Shown here piece after piece: positions 6,155-13,973 of a DNA stretch of 16,656 bases. Source of the stretch: Bacteroidales bacterium (GTDB lineage Bacteria; Bacteroidota; Bacteroidia; Bacteroidales; F082); the NCBI GenBank assembly GCA_023229135.1, contig JALNZT010000059.1, positions 1-16,656 on the forward strand, written 5' to 3'. The position numbers were made by a program, and so were the translations under genes. Numbering within the stretch: the first letter of the stretch is position 1; the number at the start of each line of letters is the position of its first letter. Under the pieces are notes generated by a model. That model was not told the DNA's origin, did no database searches, and saw only the letters and a program-made list of their open reading frames with translations.

Positions 6155-6606
6155 CAATAGTACATGGAAACATGGTGAAAAACGCGATTGTTAGGAAGCT
6201 ACGCGCTATAGCTGGCGATGTACCGATCTATGCAGAGCAAATCTTGCAAGATTTTGAGGAGCCGTGCTTCTTTGTTTATGAAGCATCGGTCTATGAGGAG
6301 CGCGATATTGAACCAGTCTTTTGGCAACACCGAAGAATTGAAGTGAAGTACTACACAAATCCAGACTCTAGCCAAAGATGCGCAGAAGCCCTCGCTATGG
6401 GCGAGCGAATAAGACGGACGCTTGCCTACATCGATCTTGAATCAAATAGCCAAGGCGACACCTTGCTTACACGCGCCATTGGCGCTGATTTTAGGCTGTT
6501 TGAAGATTACTGCGTATATTACGCAACATATAGGCTTAAGTGTCGAATACAGGAAGGCAAAAGCGCTCTCATGGCGCAACGCCAAGACAACTTTGAACTC
6601 TTATAG
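6145..6606 (+). CDS. Tail terminator protein (XkdJ-like)
   Basis: 153 aa, ATG at 6145, overlapping the previous gene by 10 nt, with GAGG at 6133-6136. The order of elements (VPIYAEQILQDFEEPCFFVY, a central RRIEVKYYTNPDS strand, then an RIRRTLAYI helix) fits XkdJ/YqbJ-type tail terminators that cap the sheath-tube end facing the head. Position immediately before the sheath gene supports this. Recognition is by context plus the IYxEQxxQxFxEPCF pattern. Confidence 0.65.
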   Translation: MDLAIVHGNMVKNAIVRKLRAIAGDVPIYAEQILQDFEEPCFFVYEASVYEERDIEPVFWQHRRIEVKYYTNPDSSQRCAEALAMGERIRRTLAYIDLESNSQGDTLLTRAIGADFRLFEDYCVYYATYRLKCRIQEGKSALMAQRQDNFELL

Positions 6607-6617
6607 GAGATATTATT

Positions 6618-7970
6618 ATGGCTGGTGGTACTTTTTTAGCGCAAAATAAAATTCGTGCTGGCGCTTATATCAATTTCGTCGCCGTCCCTGCGCCCTCAAC
6701 GAGCATAGGGACGCGCGGCGTGGCTGCACTTCCCCTTATCATGGATTGGGGACCCGATTATGTAGAGCTGTTATCTACAGACCTTGTCGACGGGAAATCG
6801 TTGCCAAAGGTGGGCTTAGTCGCCTCGGATCTAGCCTCTTTGCCTATGCGTTTGGCCTTGTCCAACGCCTATAAACTACTCATCGCCCGCACCAACACTG
6901 ACGGCCTTAAAGCTGCTGTAACGTCGGATGGCCTAAAAATAACTGCACGATACGCGGGTGTTCTTGGCAATAGACTTACGGTTATTATTAAAAAAGTGAC
7001 GGGAGCAGATTTATACGATGTTATGACAGCGCTCGACGGTGTGCAAAAAGATACCCAAAGAGTAGCCGATATTTCTAAACTCGTTAACAATGATTGGGTA
7101 GAATTCGAGGCTGCTGTTGCTGGTGCAAACAGTCTAACAGAGACCGCAGCCAAGGCGCTTACAGGCGGCAGTAATGGAACAGAGAGCGACGAAAGTTATA
7201 ATGCAGCGCTAAGCCTGCTCTTCACAAAGTCTTGGAACACGCTCGGTGTGATGAGCGATGTATCAACACGAAAAAATGCTGCAACAACGCTTATTACAAA
7301 CGATAGAGAGCGCGAAGGCAAAAAACGACAATGCGTCCTACTAGATGCGGGCGGTGCCGCTGGCGCAAACTACGAGGGGATTATTACATCAAAACAAGGT
7401 TATATCGATGCCGACGGTCAAAGCATTACTGAAGAGCTTTTTGTTGCCTATTTAACGGGGCTTAGCGCTGGCTCAAGCATTATACAAAGCAACACTTATC
7501 ATGTCATAAAAGGGGCAAAACTTATTACAGGCGAACCATTAAGCCATGAAGATATTGAAGAAGCCCTAAAACAAGGATACACTGTACTTTCGTATCGCAG
7601 TGATGGTGTCGTTGTCATCGAAAAAGATATCAATTCATTGTGTGATTTCCCTTCGACGAAGAGCTATGCATTTAGTAAGAATCGCATCATGCGCTGCCTC
7701 GATGAAATAGGAAACACCCTCGCTCTTACATGGGAGAAAACCTACGTTGGTAAAGTAAATAATGATACTACAGGGCGCAATTTATTTAAGGCCGACATGA
7801 TTAATTACTTTCAACAATTAGAGTCTTTGGGCGCCATTACTAACTTCGATAAAGACAAAGATATTGAAGTTTTGGCCGGTGCCGACATTGATGCTGTCGT
7901 CTGTAATTATTGGGTTCAGCCTGTAGATTCTATGGAAAAACTTTATGCAACCGTCAATGTTAACGGATAA
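6618..7970 (+). CDS. xkdK: Contractile tail sheath protein (XkdK-like)
   Basis: 450 aa, ATG at 6618 with TAGGAG at 6604-6609. The N-terminus (AQNKIRAGAYINFVAVP, then GTRGVAALPLIMDWGP) and C-terminal region (NRIMRCLDEIGNTLALTWEKTYVGKVNND, then NYFQQLESLGAI) are typical of PBSX-type sheath proteins. These form the outer tube that contracts on infection. A beta-rich insertion region with LKITARYAGVLGNRLTVIIKK corresponds to the sheath domain exposed on the surface. Its presence makes the particle a myovirus-type tail rather than a flexible siphovirus tail. Length is typical. Confidence 0.92.
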   Translation: MAGGTFLAQNKIRAGAYINFVAVPAPSTSIGTRGVAALPLIMDWGPDYVELLSTDLVDGKSLPKVGLVASDLASLPMRLALSNAYKLLIARTNTDGLKAAVTSDGLKITARYAGVLGNRLTVIIKKVTGADLYDVMTALDGVQKDTQRVADISKLVNNDWVEFEAAVAGANSLTETAAKALTGGSNGTESDESYNAALSLLFTKSWNTLGVMSDVSTRKNAATTLITNDREREGKKRQCVLLDAGGAAGANYEGIITSKQGYIDADGQSITEELFVAYLTGLSAGSSIIQSNTYHVIKGAKLITGEPLSHEDIEEALKQGYTVLSYRSDGVVVIEKDINSLCDFPSTKSYAFSKNRIMRCLDEIGNTLALTWEKTYVGKVNNDTTGRNLFKADMINYFQQLESLGAITNFDKDKDIEVLAGADIDAVVCNYWVQPVDSMEKLYATVNVNG

Positions 7971-7981
7971 GGAGTAGTCAA

Positions 7982-8446
7982 ATGGAAGCAATGAGAGCAA
8001 CAGATGTTATGAATGCGAATGCTGCCGACGGTTATGCAACCATCGACGGAATAATGCACAGAATGTTTTATGCAAAATCTTTTGAGGCTAAAATTGAAAA
8101 GTTTAAACAAGAGATTCGTCTTTTAAATAGACGCCAAACCGCGCACAAAACCACAGGAGTAAAGGGGACGGGTAGCATGACTATTTATATGGTTACCCCG
8201 TATTATCGCAAAATGGTCGAGGAATATTTAAGCTCTGGCAAGGATATTTACTTTACACTTGTGGTTACAAACTCCGATCCCGAGTCGAGTGTAGGAACGA
8301 ATACAACGGCCTTTTATGATGTAAATATTGATTCATCAATACTATCAAAGTTTAACACAGGCGATGAAATCCTTGAAGAGGAAGTGTCATTTACATTCGA
8401 TAGTTATTCGCATCTCAGTCACTTTAATGACGCACCACAATCATAA
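7982..8446 (+). CDS. xkdM: Tail tube protein (XkdM-like)
   Basis: 154 aa, ATG at 7982 with GGAG at 7971-7974. The sequence ends in an EILEEEVSFTFDSYSHLSHF motif and contains NRRQTAHKTTGVKGTGSMTIY, both typical of XkdM inner-tube proteins. The product polymerises around the tape measure to form the tube that is driven through the cell envelope. It follows the sheath gene by 11 nt and is the last gene before the GC-rich hairpin array. Confidence 0.9.
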   Translation: MEAMRATDVMNANAADGYATIDGIMHRMFYAKSFEAKIEKFKQEIRLLNRRQTAHKTTGVKGTGSMTIYMVTPYYRKMVEEYLSSGKDIYFTLVVTNSDPESSVGTNTTAFYDVNIDSSILSKFNTGDEILEEEVSFTFDSYSHLSHFNDAPQS

Positions 8447-8454
8447 TTTTTACT

Positions 8455-8534
8455 GGGGGGGGAAGTGTCCCCCCGCGCGGCTGTTTGCTTCGCAAATGCG
8501 CCGCTCCCCCCTCAGCGGGGGCACAAGCCCCCGC
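8455..8534. repeat. GC-rich array of hairpins between tube and chaperone genes
   Basis: Three adjacent dyads lie in the 142-nt gap. G at 8455-8462 pairs with C at 8469-8474. GCGGC (8477-8481) pairs with GCCGC (8500-8504), with an inner stem TTTGC (8484-8488) and GCAAA (8492-8496). A perfect 8-bp stem GCGGGGGC (8515-8522) and GCCCCCGC (8527-8534) has a 4-nt ACAA loop. No T-run follows, so it is not an ordinary terminator. The G/C homopolymers contrast sharply with the flanking genes and suggest an inserted palindromic (REP-like) element or an mRNA-stabilising/processing structure. Confidence 0.7.
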
Positions 8535-8588
8535 AACGCCCCGCAGCGTGTAACTGTTTATATTTAGCATTTAAAGAAGGAACACAAC

Positions 8589-8648
8589 ATGAGTAATCTA
8601 CAAGAGTTTTTACTCGACATGAATAATCTACAAGAGTTTTTACTCGAA
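8589..8648 (+). repeat. 30-bp tandem duplication at the start of xkdN
   Basis: Positions 8589-8618 and 8619-8648 are two copies of one 30-bp unit that differ at two positions only (G/A in the second codon, C/A at the last base). Both begin with ATG in frame. The second copy lacks a good ribosome site, so translation should start at the first. The near identity points to a recent slippage or duplication event. Confidence 0.9.
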
Positions 8649-9014
8649 GCATCCGTTGAAGACTGTATAAAAGAAATTTTAGTTTCTGAACGTTTAAAAG
8701 GAAACGGCTTTAAAATTAAAGCCATGAGTAACGAACAATACAAACGATTTCAAAAGCTGTGTATTAGCCAAAAAAATGGCAAACGACACTTTAATGATAG
8801 CAAAATGAAAGAAATGATGCTCATTGAGTGCGTTGTAGAGCCAAACTTTAGCGATGCCGCGTGGATACAAAAAGCTGGCTGTGCAACGCCAGAGCAACTG
8901 TTAAACAAGGTCTTACTACCTGGGGAAATTGAACGCATCGTAGGCGAAATTTCTGAACTCTCAGGCTTTGGCCAAGATTTAGAACAAGCGGTAGAAGAAG
9001 CAAAAAACTGCTAA
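8589..9014 (+). CDS. xkdN: Tail assembly chaperone, short form (XkdN-like)
   Basis: 141 aa, ATG at 8589 with AAGAAGGAA at about 8574-8582. It contains FKIKAMSNEQYKRFQKLC, VVEPNFSDAAWIQKAGC, TPEQLLNKVLLPGEIERI, ISELSGFGQDLEQAVEEAKN, the standard order of XkdN/gpG-like chaperones. These bind the tape measure and recruit tube subunits. The N-terminus is unusual: a 30-bp unit encoding (M)SNLQEFLLD is followed by a near-identical copy, M-NNLQEFLLE. Just before the TAA (9012-9014) lies an A_AAA_AAC slippery site that allows a -1 shift into a second reading frame. Confidence 0.9.
   Translation: MSNLQEFLLDMNNLQEFLLEASVEDCIKEILVSERLKGNGFKIKAMSNEQYKRFQKLCISQKNGKRHFNDSKMKEMMLIECVVEPNFSDAAWIQKAGCATPEQLLNKVLLPGEIERIVGEISELSGFGQDLEQAVEEAKNC
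9002..9008 (+). promoter_or_regulatory. Programmed -1 frameshift slippery heptamer A_AAA_AAC
   Basis: In the xkdN frame the codons are GCA AAA AAC, so the heptamer A_AAA_AAC is in the correct phase for tandem -1 slippage. It lies three bases before the zero-frame TAA. The -1 frame then continues open for 57 codons to 9181. A matched downstream stem begins 6 nt later. Confidence 0.85.
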
Positions 9015-9181
9015 GTGAGGATGACCGCGACACCTGGGTTGCCTATTATGTTTTACATAAGCTGCGGCGGTTTCCTCACGAATACAACGATTTACCTACT
9101 CGAGAAAAAGGGCTTGTGATTGCGCTCATCGAGGAGCGCGTCAAACAAGAAGCTAAAGAAAAAAGTAAGCTAAAGAGGTAA
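9008..9181 (+). CDS. Tail assembly chaperone C-terminal extension made by -1 frameshift (gpT/XkdN' type)
   Basis: This frame has no start codon of its own near its beginning and is read after the -1 shift at 9002-9008. The join is 8589-9008 with 9008-9181, giving a 197-aa fusion. The extension reads LLSEDDRDTWVAYYVLHKLR, continues through RFPHEYNDLPTREKGLVIAL, and ends in a Lys/Glu-rich helix. This matches the second-frame part of tail chaperones in PBSX-type phages, comparable in role to lambda gpGT, which links the tape measure to tube assembly. Its stop lies 4 nt before the tape measure ATG, so translation should be coupled. The ratio of short to long forms is set by shift efficiency. Confidence 0.85.
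   Translation: MLSEDDRDTWVAYYVLHKLRRFPHEYNDLPTREKGLVIALIEERVKQEAKEKSKLKR
9015..9079 (+). promoter_or_regulatory. Frameshift-stimulating stem-loop
   Basis: GTGAGGA (9015-9021) pairs perfectly with TCCTCAC (9073-9079). After one bulged base, GACCGC (9023-9028) pairs with GCGGTT (9067-9072; one G-U). The 13-bp interrupted stem starts exactly 6 nt after the slippery heptamer, the usual spacing for ribosome pausing. The 38-nt loop could fold further or form a pseudoknot. Pairing is read directly; function is inferred from spacing. Confidence 0.75.
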
Positions 9182-9185
9182 GACA

Positions 9186-11597
9186 ATGGCCGAGATTAAG
9201 CCTTTGCAGGCTGAACTTAAAATTATCGACAATGCCAGCAAGGCTTTTGATGCTATCAAAGAATCGATCCTCGGTGCGTCTGCGGCCTTAGACGGGCTTA
9301 TAAAGGGGCTTTCAAGCTACCAAGAACTAAGGCTAAAACCCTTGGAACTTACAGCTAAAATAGAGACCGTAGCGCTAAGCAGCGCCGTCAATGCTGCATC
9401 CGCATTGCAGGAGGCTCCCCCAGCGCCAGCTCCCGCGCCTATAGCCATCCCTACACCTGTAGCGCCCATAACTACAGAACCGTTGGCCATCCCTACGCCA
9501 CCTGCTCATGCATCTGAGGCCGCCATTGCGCCAATAGACAGCGTCGCCACCTCGGCGATAAATAGCGTAGTTGCTAGTCTTGATGTGTTACAGCCCAAGA
9601 TCAACGGTGTTGTCGAGAGTGTCGCTAATCTCCCAAACTCTTTTGCCGAAGGATTCGATGCTATCAACGCCGTTGGCGAGAGCTCAGGAAGCGCTTTTGA
9701 AAAGCTCGGCAGTGCAGCCAAAGGCGCGCTCTTAAGCGTTGCCCATGCTGCTACACCAGCCGCTAAAGCGATTAAGTCTGGGTTTTCGTTAGCTGGCAAT
9801 ACGCTTAAAACGGAGCTTGTTGTGACGGGAAGCCAAGCTTGGTCTGCTCTAAAACGCATCGGTGACGTTGCTAAAAGCGCGGCATCCATAGCGGTGGGCG
9901 CATTCTCTAGACTCAGAAACAGCTTACAGAGCATCAAAGAGAAAGCCGCTGGCGCTGGTTTGTCGCTCAAAAGCATCGGCGAGGCATACTGGGGGGTAAA
10001 GGGAATTGTAGAAGGCGCAAGGGCATTTAGCGGCATATTTAAAGCCTCCGATGAACGCGCTCGTATGCTAGCTCGCCTAGGCAACCTTAGCGAAAAACAG
10101 AGAGGTGCAGGCTTCGCTGCTAAGGCCGATGGCTCTGGATACAGCGTCGAGGAAATAGACCAGTATTTCTTGACTAAAGCCAATGAACTCGGTGTAGGAA
10201 AAGAAAACTTTGCTGCCCAGAGCATGACCTTTTTAACGGGCACTGGCGATGCTTTTGGGAGCATCGGCGAGGCAGCGCGTTTTAATGAGCTTTTATCGAA
10301 ACAATTTGTATCAAGCGGCGTGAGTGCAGAGCAGGCTGCGGGCGCAATTGAGCAGATAAGGCAGGGTTTATCGAAGGGCGCTCTACAAGGTGAAGACCTC
10401 AAAAGTGTTTTGTCCAGCGCCCCACAAATAGCCGACTTAATCGCTAAAAAGCTCAATGAACCCGTTGGACAGCTGCGAGAACTTGCGTCGCAAGGAAAGA
10501 TCACCACCGAGGTTTTGAAGGGAGCGATGTTTGACAATGCTGAAGAGATCGAAGGCGCATTTTCTAGGATGCCAGTGACATGGGAGTCGGTGGTTAATCG
10601 TATGAAGAATAGCTTCCTTGAAGCATCAGCTCCTATTTTACAAAAAATCGGCGAGATAACTTCAAGTGACAGCTTTAATGAAATTATAAACACTATTTTG
10701 CGATTAGCTGGCGTGATCATGGGGCTAGTCTCTAGCGCGATGGACTTTATAGCGCCTTTAGGGCCCGCTATCTCTTGGATTTTAAACGCTATAGAAACCA
10801 GTATTGATCTACTCGGCGGCGTTGCAGCGGCTATAGGCGCTATTATTGTAGCTCAAAAGCTTATGACAGCCACAAACCCATTTTTGCTTATTGTGACCCT
10901 TATTTTAAGCGCCATTGTCGCACTGCGTGAGCTATGGAACACCGATATGGATTTTCAATACTCTGTAAAATCTAGGTGGCTCATGGCTAAGGCTGGTTTT
11001 GAGATGTTTATCTTAAAAATACAAGAGATGTTTTATTACGTCATTGGAAACATTTCGGTGGGTATTGCTGGGCTTGCAATGAAAATTCAAGACCTCGTAA
11101 ACTCTTTGATCGATAAGATAAATCTTCTCAAAGGTTCGGACATTAAACATGTGAGCTTTGCAGATACAGCTATGGCGCAAGGCCAAAAGTACTTGAGCGA
11201 ATCGGATAGCCTAGCAGAGCAAAGAAAAAACATAGAAAAAAGCATGTTTCTAGACTTGCAGTATCTCGAAAAAGAAAAACAAGAAGCCATCAAAAGTCTT
11301 GAAGCTGCCAACGCCAAAAGCGAGAGCGCCAAAACACTGGCTTTTGGCGATTATGGCACAAGCCCAAGTAAGCCTTTGCACACCAAAGGAAGCACAAAAA
11401 TAGACAAAGACAGCATTCAGCTGCTCAAAGATATAGCCTCGGTTGAATTGGTAAATCGCTACACCACCATAAGGCCAAAAGTACGCGTCAATGTGGGCAC
11501 CATAAACCATGAGGCGGATGCTGATGCCTTCTTTGAGCGCTTTGCAGGTGAGATTGAAAACGCCAACGCTACCAGTCTTTCGGAGGTTTACGCATGA
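9186..11597 (+). CDS. Tail tape measure protein (XkdO-like)
   Basis: 803 aa, ATG at 9186 with AAGAGG at 9173-9178. The layout is: an N-terminal helical part (1-75); a Pro/Ala-rich linker (about 77-107, with repeated AIPTP); Ala-rich helices (110-280); a conserved tape-measure N-terminal-type domain (about 285-475, with KASDERARMLARLGNLSEKQ, GALQGEDLKSVLSSAPQIADL and GKITTEVLKGAMF); a hydrophobic stretch with several membrane-capable helices (about 500-580); then a soluble C-terminal part ending in VGTINHEADADAFFERF. The protein sets tail length, and its hydrophobic part probably helps DNA cross the inner membrane. At roughly 0.15 nm per residue the tail would be near 120 nm (general rule, inference). 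Confidence 0.92.
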   Translation: MAEIKPLQAELKIIDNASKAFDAIKESILGASAALDGLIKGLSSYQELRLKPLELTAKIETVALSSAVNAASALQEAPPAPAPAPIAIPTPVAPITTEPLAIPTPPAHASEAAIAPIDSVATSAINSVVASLDVLQPKINGVVESVANLPNSFAEGFDAINAVGESSGSAFEKLGSAAKGALLSVAHAATPAAKAIKSGFSLAGNTLKTELVVTGSQAWSALKRIGDVAKSAASIAVGAFSRLRNSLQSIKEKAAGAGLSLKSIGEAYWGVKGIVEGARAFSGIFKASDERARMLARLGNLSEKQRGAGFAAKADGSGYSVEEIDQYFLTKANELGVGKENFAAQSMTFLTGTGDAFGSIGEAARFNELLSKQFVSSGVSAEQAAGAIEQIRQGLSKGALQGEDLKSVLSSAPQIADLIAKKLNEPVGQLRELASQGKITTEVLKGAMFDNAEEIEGAFSRMPVTWESVVNRMKNSFLEASAPILQKIGEITSSDSFNEIINTILRLAGVIMGLVSSAMDFIAPLGPAISWILNAIETSIDLLGGVAAAIGAIIVAQKLMTATNPFLLIVTLILSAIVALRELWNTDMDFQYSVKSRWLMAKAGFEMFILKIQEMFYYVIGNISVGIAGLAMKIQDLVNSLIDKINLLKGSDIKHVSFADTAMAQGQKYLSESDSLAEQRKNIEKSMFLDLQYLEKEKQEAIKSLEAANAKSESAKTLAFGDYGTSPSKPLHTKGSTKIDKDSIQLLKDIASVELVNRYTTIRPKVRVNVGTINHEADADAFFERFAGEIENANATSLSEVYA

Positions 11598-12424
11598 ACT
11601 TAGAGAATAGAGATATTTACTTTGAGATTGATTCACAGATGCACAAGCTACCAGTCTTACCGCAAGATATAACATTGCAGCTTCAAAGCGGCACTGTGAT
11701 TAGCGAAACGGTTAAGCTTGGTGAAATATCCATACTTCGCGATAGAAAGCTCAAGACATTTAGCATTGCATCATTCTTTCCAAGGTTTGGGGATAGATCT
11801 TTCATACGCACGCTCAATGATTTTAAAGAGCCTGAACACTATATAGACCTATTTACTAAGGTTCTAGAGAGCAAATCACCCATGAACTTTGTTCTAACAG
11901 GATTTAAAGCAAAACCATTTTATGTGTCTATTGATGCTTTTGAGTACGCATACACCGCGCAAGATGAAGATATAAACTACACACTGACCCTTCGCGAGTA
12001 TCGGCATTATGGCAAAGAAGGCAAACAGCTAGACAAGCAAGAGCCGCTTTTTGAAGGCGATGAAACCAAGGCTTATGAATCTCTTACATCGACGCGCCCC
12101 AAAAATGGCTTTGCCATAGGTGACCGCGTTGTCGTTAACGGCAAATACTTTCGAGACCCATGGGGCGCCGCACCATTTGCTCGCCTGCCCATTAACCTTA
12201 TGACATCGTCGCCAAAGGGACAAATAGGAAATGTTCGAGACATTCTAAAGGGCGCTAGAAATAACGCACTTAGCAATAGTGAATGCGTGATTGTCTCCAT
12301 AGAACTCGATATAAATTCAAACATAAGCCACAACTTTGCACTGTATAAATACCAAATAGCAGACGCTGCAACAAAACGCGCCCTTGGCTGGGTAAAAGCA
12401 GAGAGTATGAGGCATAAGCTATGA
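11594..12424 (+). CDS. Baseplate/tail hub-associated protein (XkdP-like, without LysM)
   Basis: 276 aa, ATG at 11594 overlapping the tape measure stop as ATGA, with GGAGG at 11582-11586. The first 145 residues (FEIDSQMHKLPVLPQDITLQ, FFPRFGDRSF, FVLTGFKAKPFYVSIDAFEY, YTLTLREYRHY) match the N-terminal domain of XkdP-type proteins located between tape measure and XkdQ. These usually carry a LysM domain at the C-terminus. Here I see no LysM motif; residues about 171-276 instead begin GFAIGDRVVVNGKYFRD and end ALGWVKAES, resembling an SH3-like domain. A role in baseplate hub assembly or cell-wall contact is inferred. Confidence 0.75.
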   Translation: MNLENRDIYFEIDSQMHKLPVLPQDITLQLQSGTVISETVKLGEISILRDRKLKTFSIASFFPRFGDRSFIRTLNDFKEPEHYIDLFTKVLESKSPMNFVLTGFKAKPFYVSIDAFEYAYTAQDEDINYTLTLREYRHYGKEGKQLDKQEPLFEGDETKAYESLTSTRPKNGFAIGDRVVVNGKYFRDPWGAAPFARLPINLMTSSPKGQIGNVRDILKGARNNALSNSECVIVSIELDINSNISHNFALYKYQIADAATKRALGWVKAESMRHKL

Positions 12425-13410
12425 CATCGGAACTTTTGATATTGTATTATGAGCCATCCGAAAGCGGTGATTTTGATGAGGCCATAGACATTACAGATAT
12501 CGTAGAAGAACTACAGATAAGTAGCTCTTTAGACTCGCAGCCTGGGCAAGCATCTTTAACGATTGTTGGCGATCAAAATGAGTATGTAATGGGGGCGTGC
12601 ATTCAGGTTTTGGATGGGGACAGAGGCGTTTTTATGGGCTACGTTTTCACTGTGAGCATGAGCAATGAAGCCAAAGTTCGGCTTACAGCGCTAGATCAAT
12701 GCAGGTATTTAAAAAATCAAGATACCTTCGTTTTGGAGCCCATGACGGTAGACGCTTTATTTAAAAAAATCTGCTCAGAGTGGAAGCTAAACCAAGGAAC
12801 AGTCGATAGTTCATCGCATACCTGTAAGGCGAGTATACACGAGGGTAAATCCATATGGGATGTTGTTACGCAGTACTGCGAAGAGACTTTTGTTGAGACT
12901 GGAAAACTCTTTATTGTACGCGATAATTTTGGGAGCTTGGAACTACGTGATGTAGAAAATTTGCACACTGAACTTTTGATTGACGATGTTTCTGTTATCA
13001 ATCAATACAACTATGAAGTCTCAATAGACAAGAACACGTATAATCAAATAAAGATAGGCAAAGACAATAAAGCAAAGAATGAACGCGCTTGGGTCGTGGT
13101 GAAGGACTCGAACACGATTAAACAGTGGGGAGTTTTACAATATCATAAAAAGCTTTCTGAAGAGACCAAAGACGCCACGCTCGAAAAGTATGCCGAAAAG
13201 CTCTTAAAAACCTATAATAGGTTTACGCAAACATTGACTTTAAATTGTCTTGGCGACTTTGCGCTAAGCGCTGGGAGCGGCATACAAATACAGCTAGATG
13301 CCATTAAAAGTACATCGGAAAATCAAAACTACATTGTGAAGTCGTGTACACATAACATTAAAAATGCATTGCACGAAATGCAGTTAGAGCTTGTCATGGA
13401 TAGAATATAA
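12421..13410 (+). CDS. xkdQ: Baseplate hub protein (XkdQ-like, gp27/gpD type)
   Basis: 329 aa, ATG at 12421, overlapping the previous stop by 4 nt (ATGA). It starts with a beta domain (IDITDIVEELQISSSLDSQPGQASLTIVG) and continues with FMGYVFTVSMSNEAKVRLTALDQCRYL, then SIWDVVTQYCEETF, NYEVSIDKNTYNQIKIG and a closing EMQLELVM. These are typical of XkdQ hub proteins, which form the central ring to which the spike and the tube attach. Length is normal and the gene order agrees. Confidence 0.88.
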   Translation: MTSELLILYYEPSESGDFDEAIDITDIVEELQISSSLDSQPGQASLTIVGDQNEYVMGACIQVLDGDRGVFMGYVFTVSMSNEAKVRLTALDQCRYLKNQDTFVLEPMTVDALFKKICSEWKLNQGTVDSSSHTCKASIHEGKSIWDVVTQYCEETFVETGKLFIVRDNFGSLELRDVENLHTELLIDDVSVINQYNYEVSIDKNTYNQIKIGKDNKAKNERAWVVVKDSNTIKQWGVLQYHKKLSEETKDATLEKYAEKLLKTYNRFTQTLTLNCLGDFALSAGSGIQIQLDAIKSTSENQNYIVKSCTHNIKNALHEMQLELVMDRI

Positions 13411-13973
13411 TGAGTCGTTCAGGTCAAAAAATCGTGGGATTAATACAGGACATTGCCACTAGGATAGCTAGGCAACATGCGCCACAACTGTTCTTTGGTG
13501 AAGTTTTGGAGGTCGAGCCATTAAAGATAAAGGTCGATGACAGGTATGAGATAACAGATCCGTTTATCGTTTTGGATTCTAGGTGCAAGGAAACGTGGAT
13601 TAAGATCCCTGAAGATGGCAATCCAGAGCATACACACACAATGGAAGAGTTCTTGGTTGATGTTACAGCTACAGGGAATCTTGGTGCTCCCATTATATTC
13701 GCACCGCTTGGCATCGATGCCATGGTTCCTAACGAAAACTTTGATCACAGTAAGCCAGAGAGTGAAACAAATCCAAAAAAGATTGTAAATCCAGACATAC
13801 CAAACCCTACAACACTGTCTTTAAAGCATAGGCATAGCATCAACAATGCCCTTGAAAAAATCCTGCTTTGGCGCGGTTTAGAGGCTGGTGACAAGGTAAA
13901 GATATTGCGGATTTCTACGAGTATTCATTACATTTTAGAGAGAGTGGAGGGTATAACAAATGACCCCAAGTAG
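13410..13973 (+). CDS. xkdR: Baseplate protein of the DUF2577/XkdR type
   Basis: 187 aa, start ATG at 13410 sharing a base with the previous TAA (TAATG). The segments LFFGEVLEVEPLKIKVDDRYEI and TLSLKHRHSI are typical of the small OB-fold DUF2577 proteins that follow xkdQ. They probably build the spike/baseplate junction, and an LxxxEV-x-PLxIxV pattern marks the OB strand. The protein is longer than the common 100-140 aa, owing to a middle section (about 65-135) with HTHTMEEF and a Pro/Asn-rich linker. Confidence 0.75.
   Translation: MSRSGQKIVGLIQDIATRIARQHAPQLFFGEVLEVEPLKIKVDDRYEITDPFIVLDSRCKETWIKIPEDGNPEHTHTMEEFLVDVTATGNLGAPIIFAPLGIDAMVPNENFDHSKPESETNPKKIVNPDIPNPTTLSLKHRHSINNALEKILLWRGLEAGDKVKILRISTSIHYILERVEGITNDPK

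Noticed and set aside
8536..8564. Possible promoter (TATATT at 8559) before xkdN
   Set aside because: The -35 position falls in ACGCCC, far from consensus.
8328..8567. Open frame running from the tail tube gene through the hairpin array
   Set aside because: It is out of frame with the tube gene, and its C-terminal half is a translation of the GC-rich palindromes.
9506..10720. 404-codon open frame on the minus strand inside the tape measure gene
   Set aside because: It is antisense to a well-recognised tape measure, rich in Ser/Leu/Pro as expected of a mirror of Ala/Gly/Lys-rich coding, and lacks a ribosome site or homology that I recognise.
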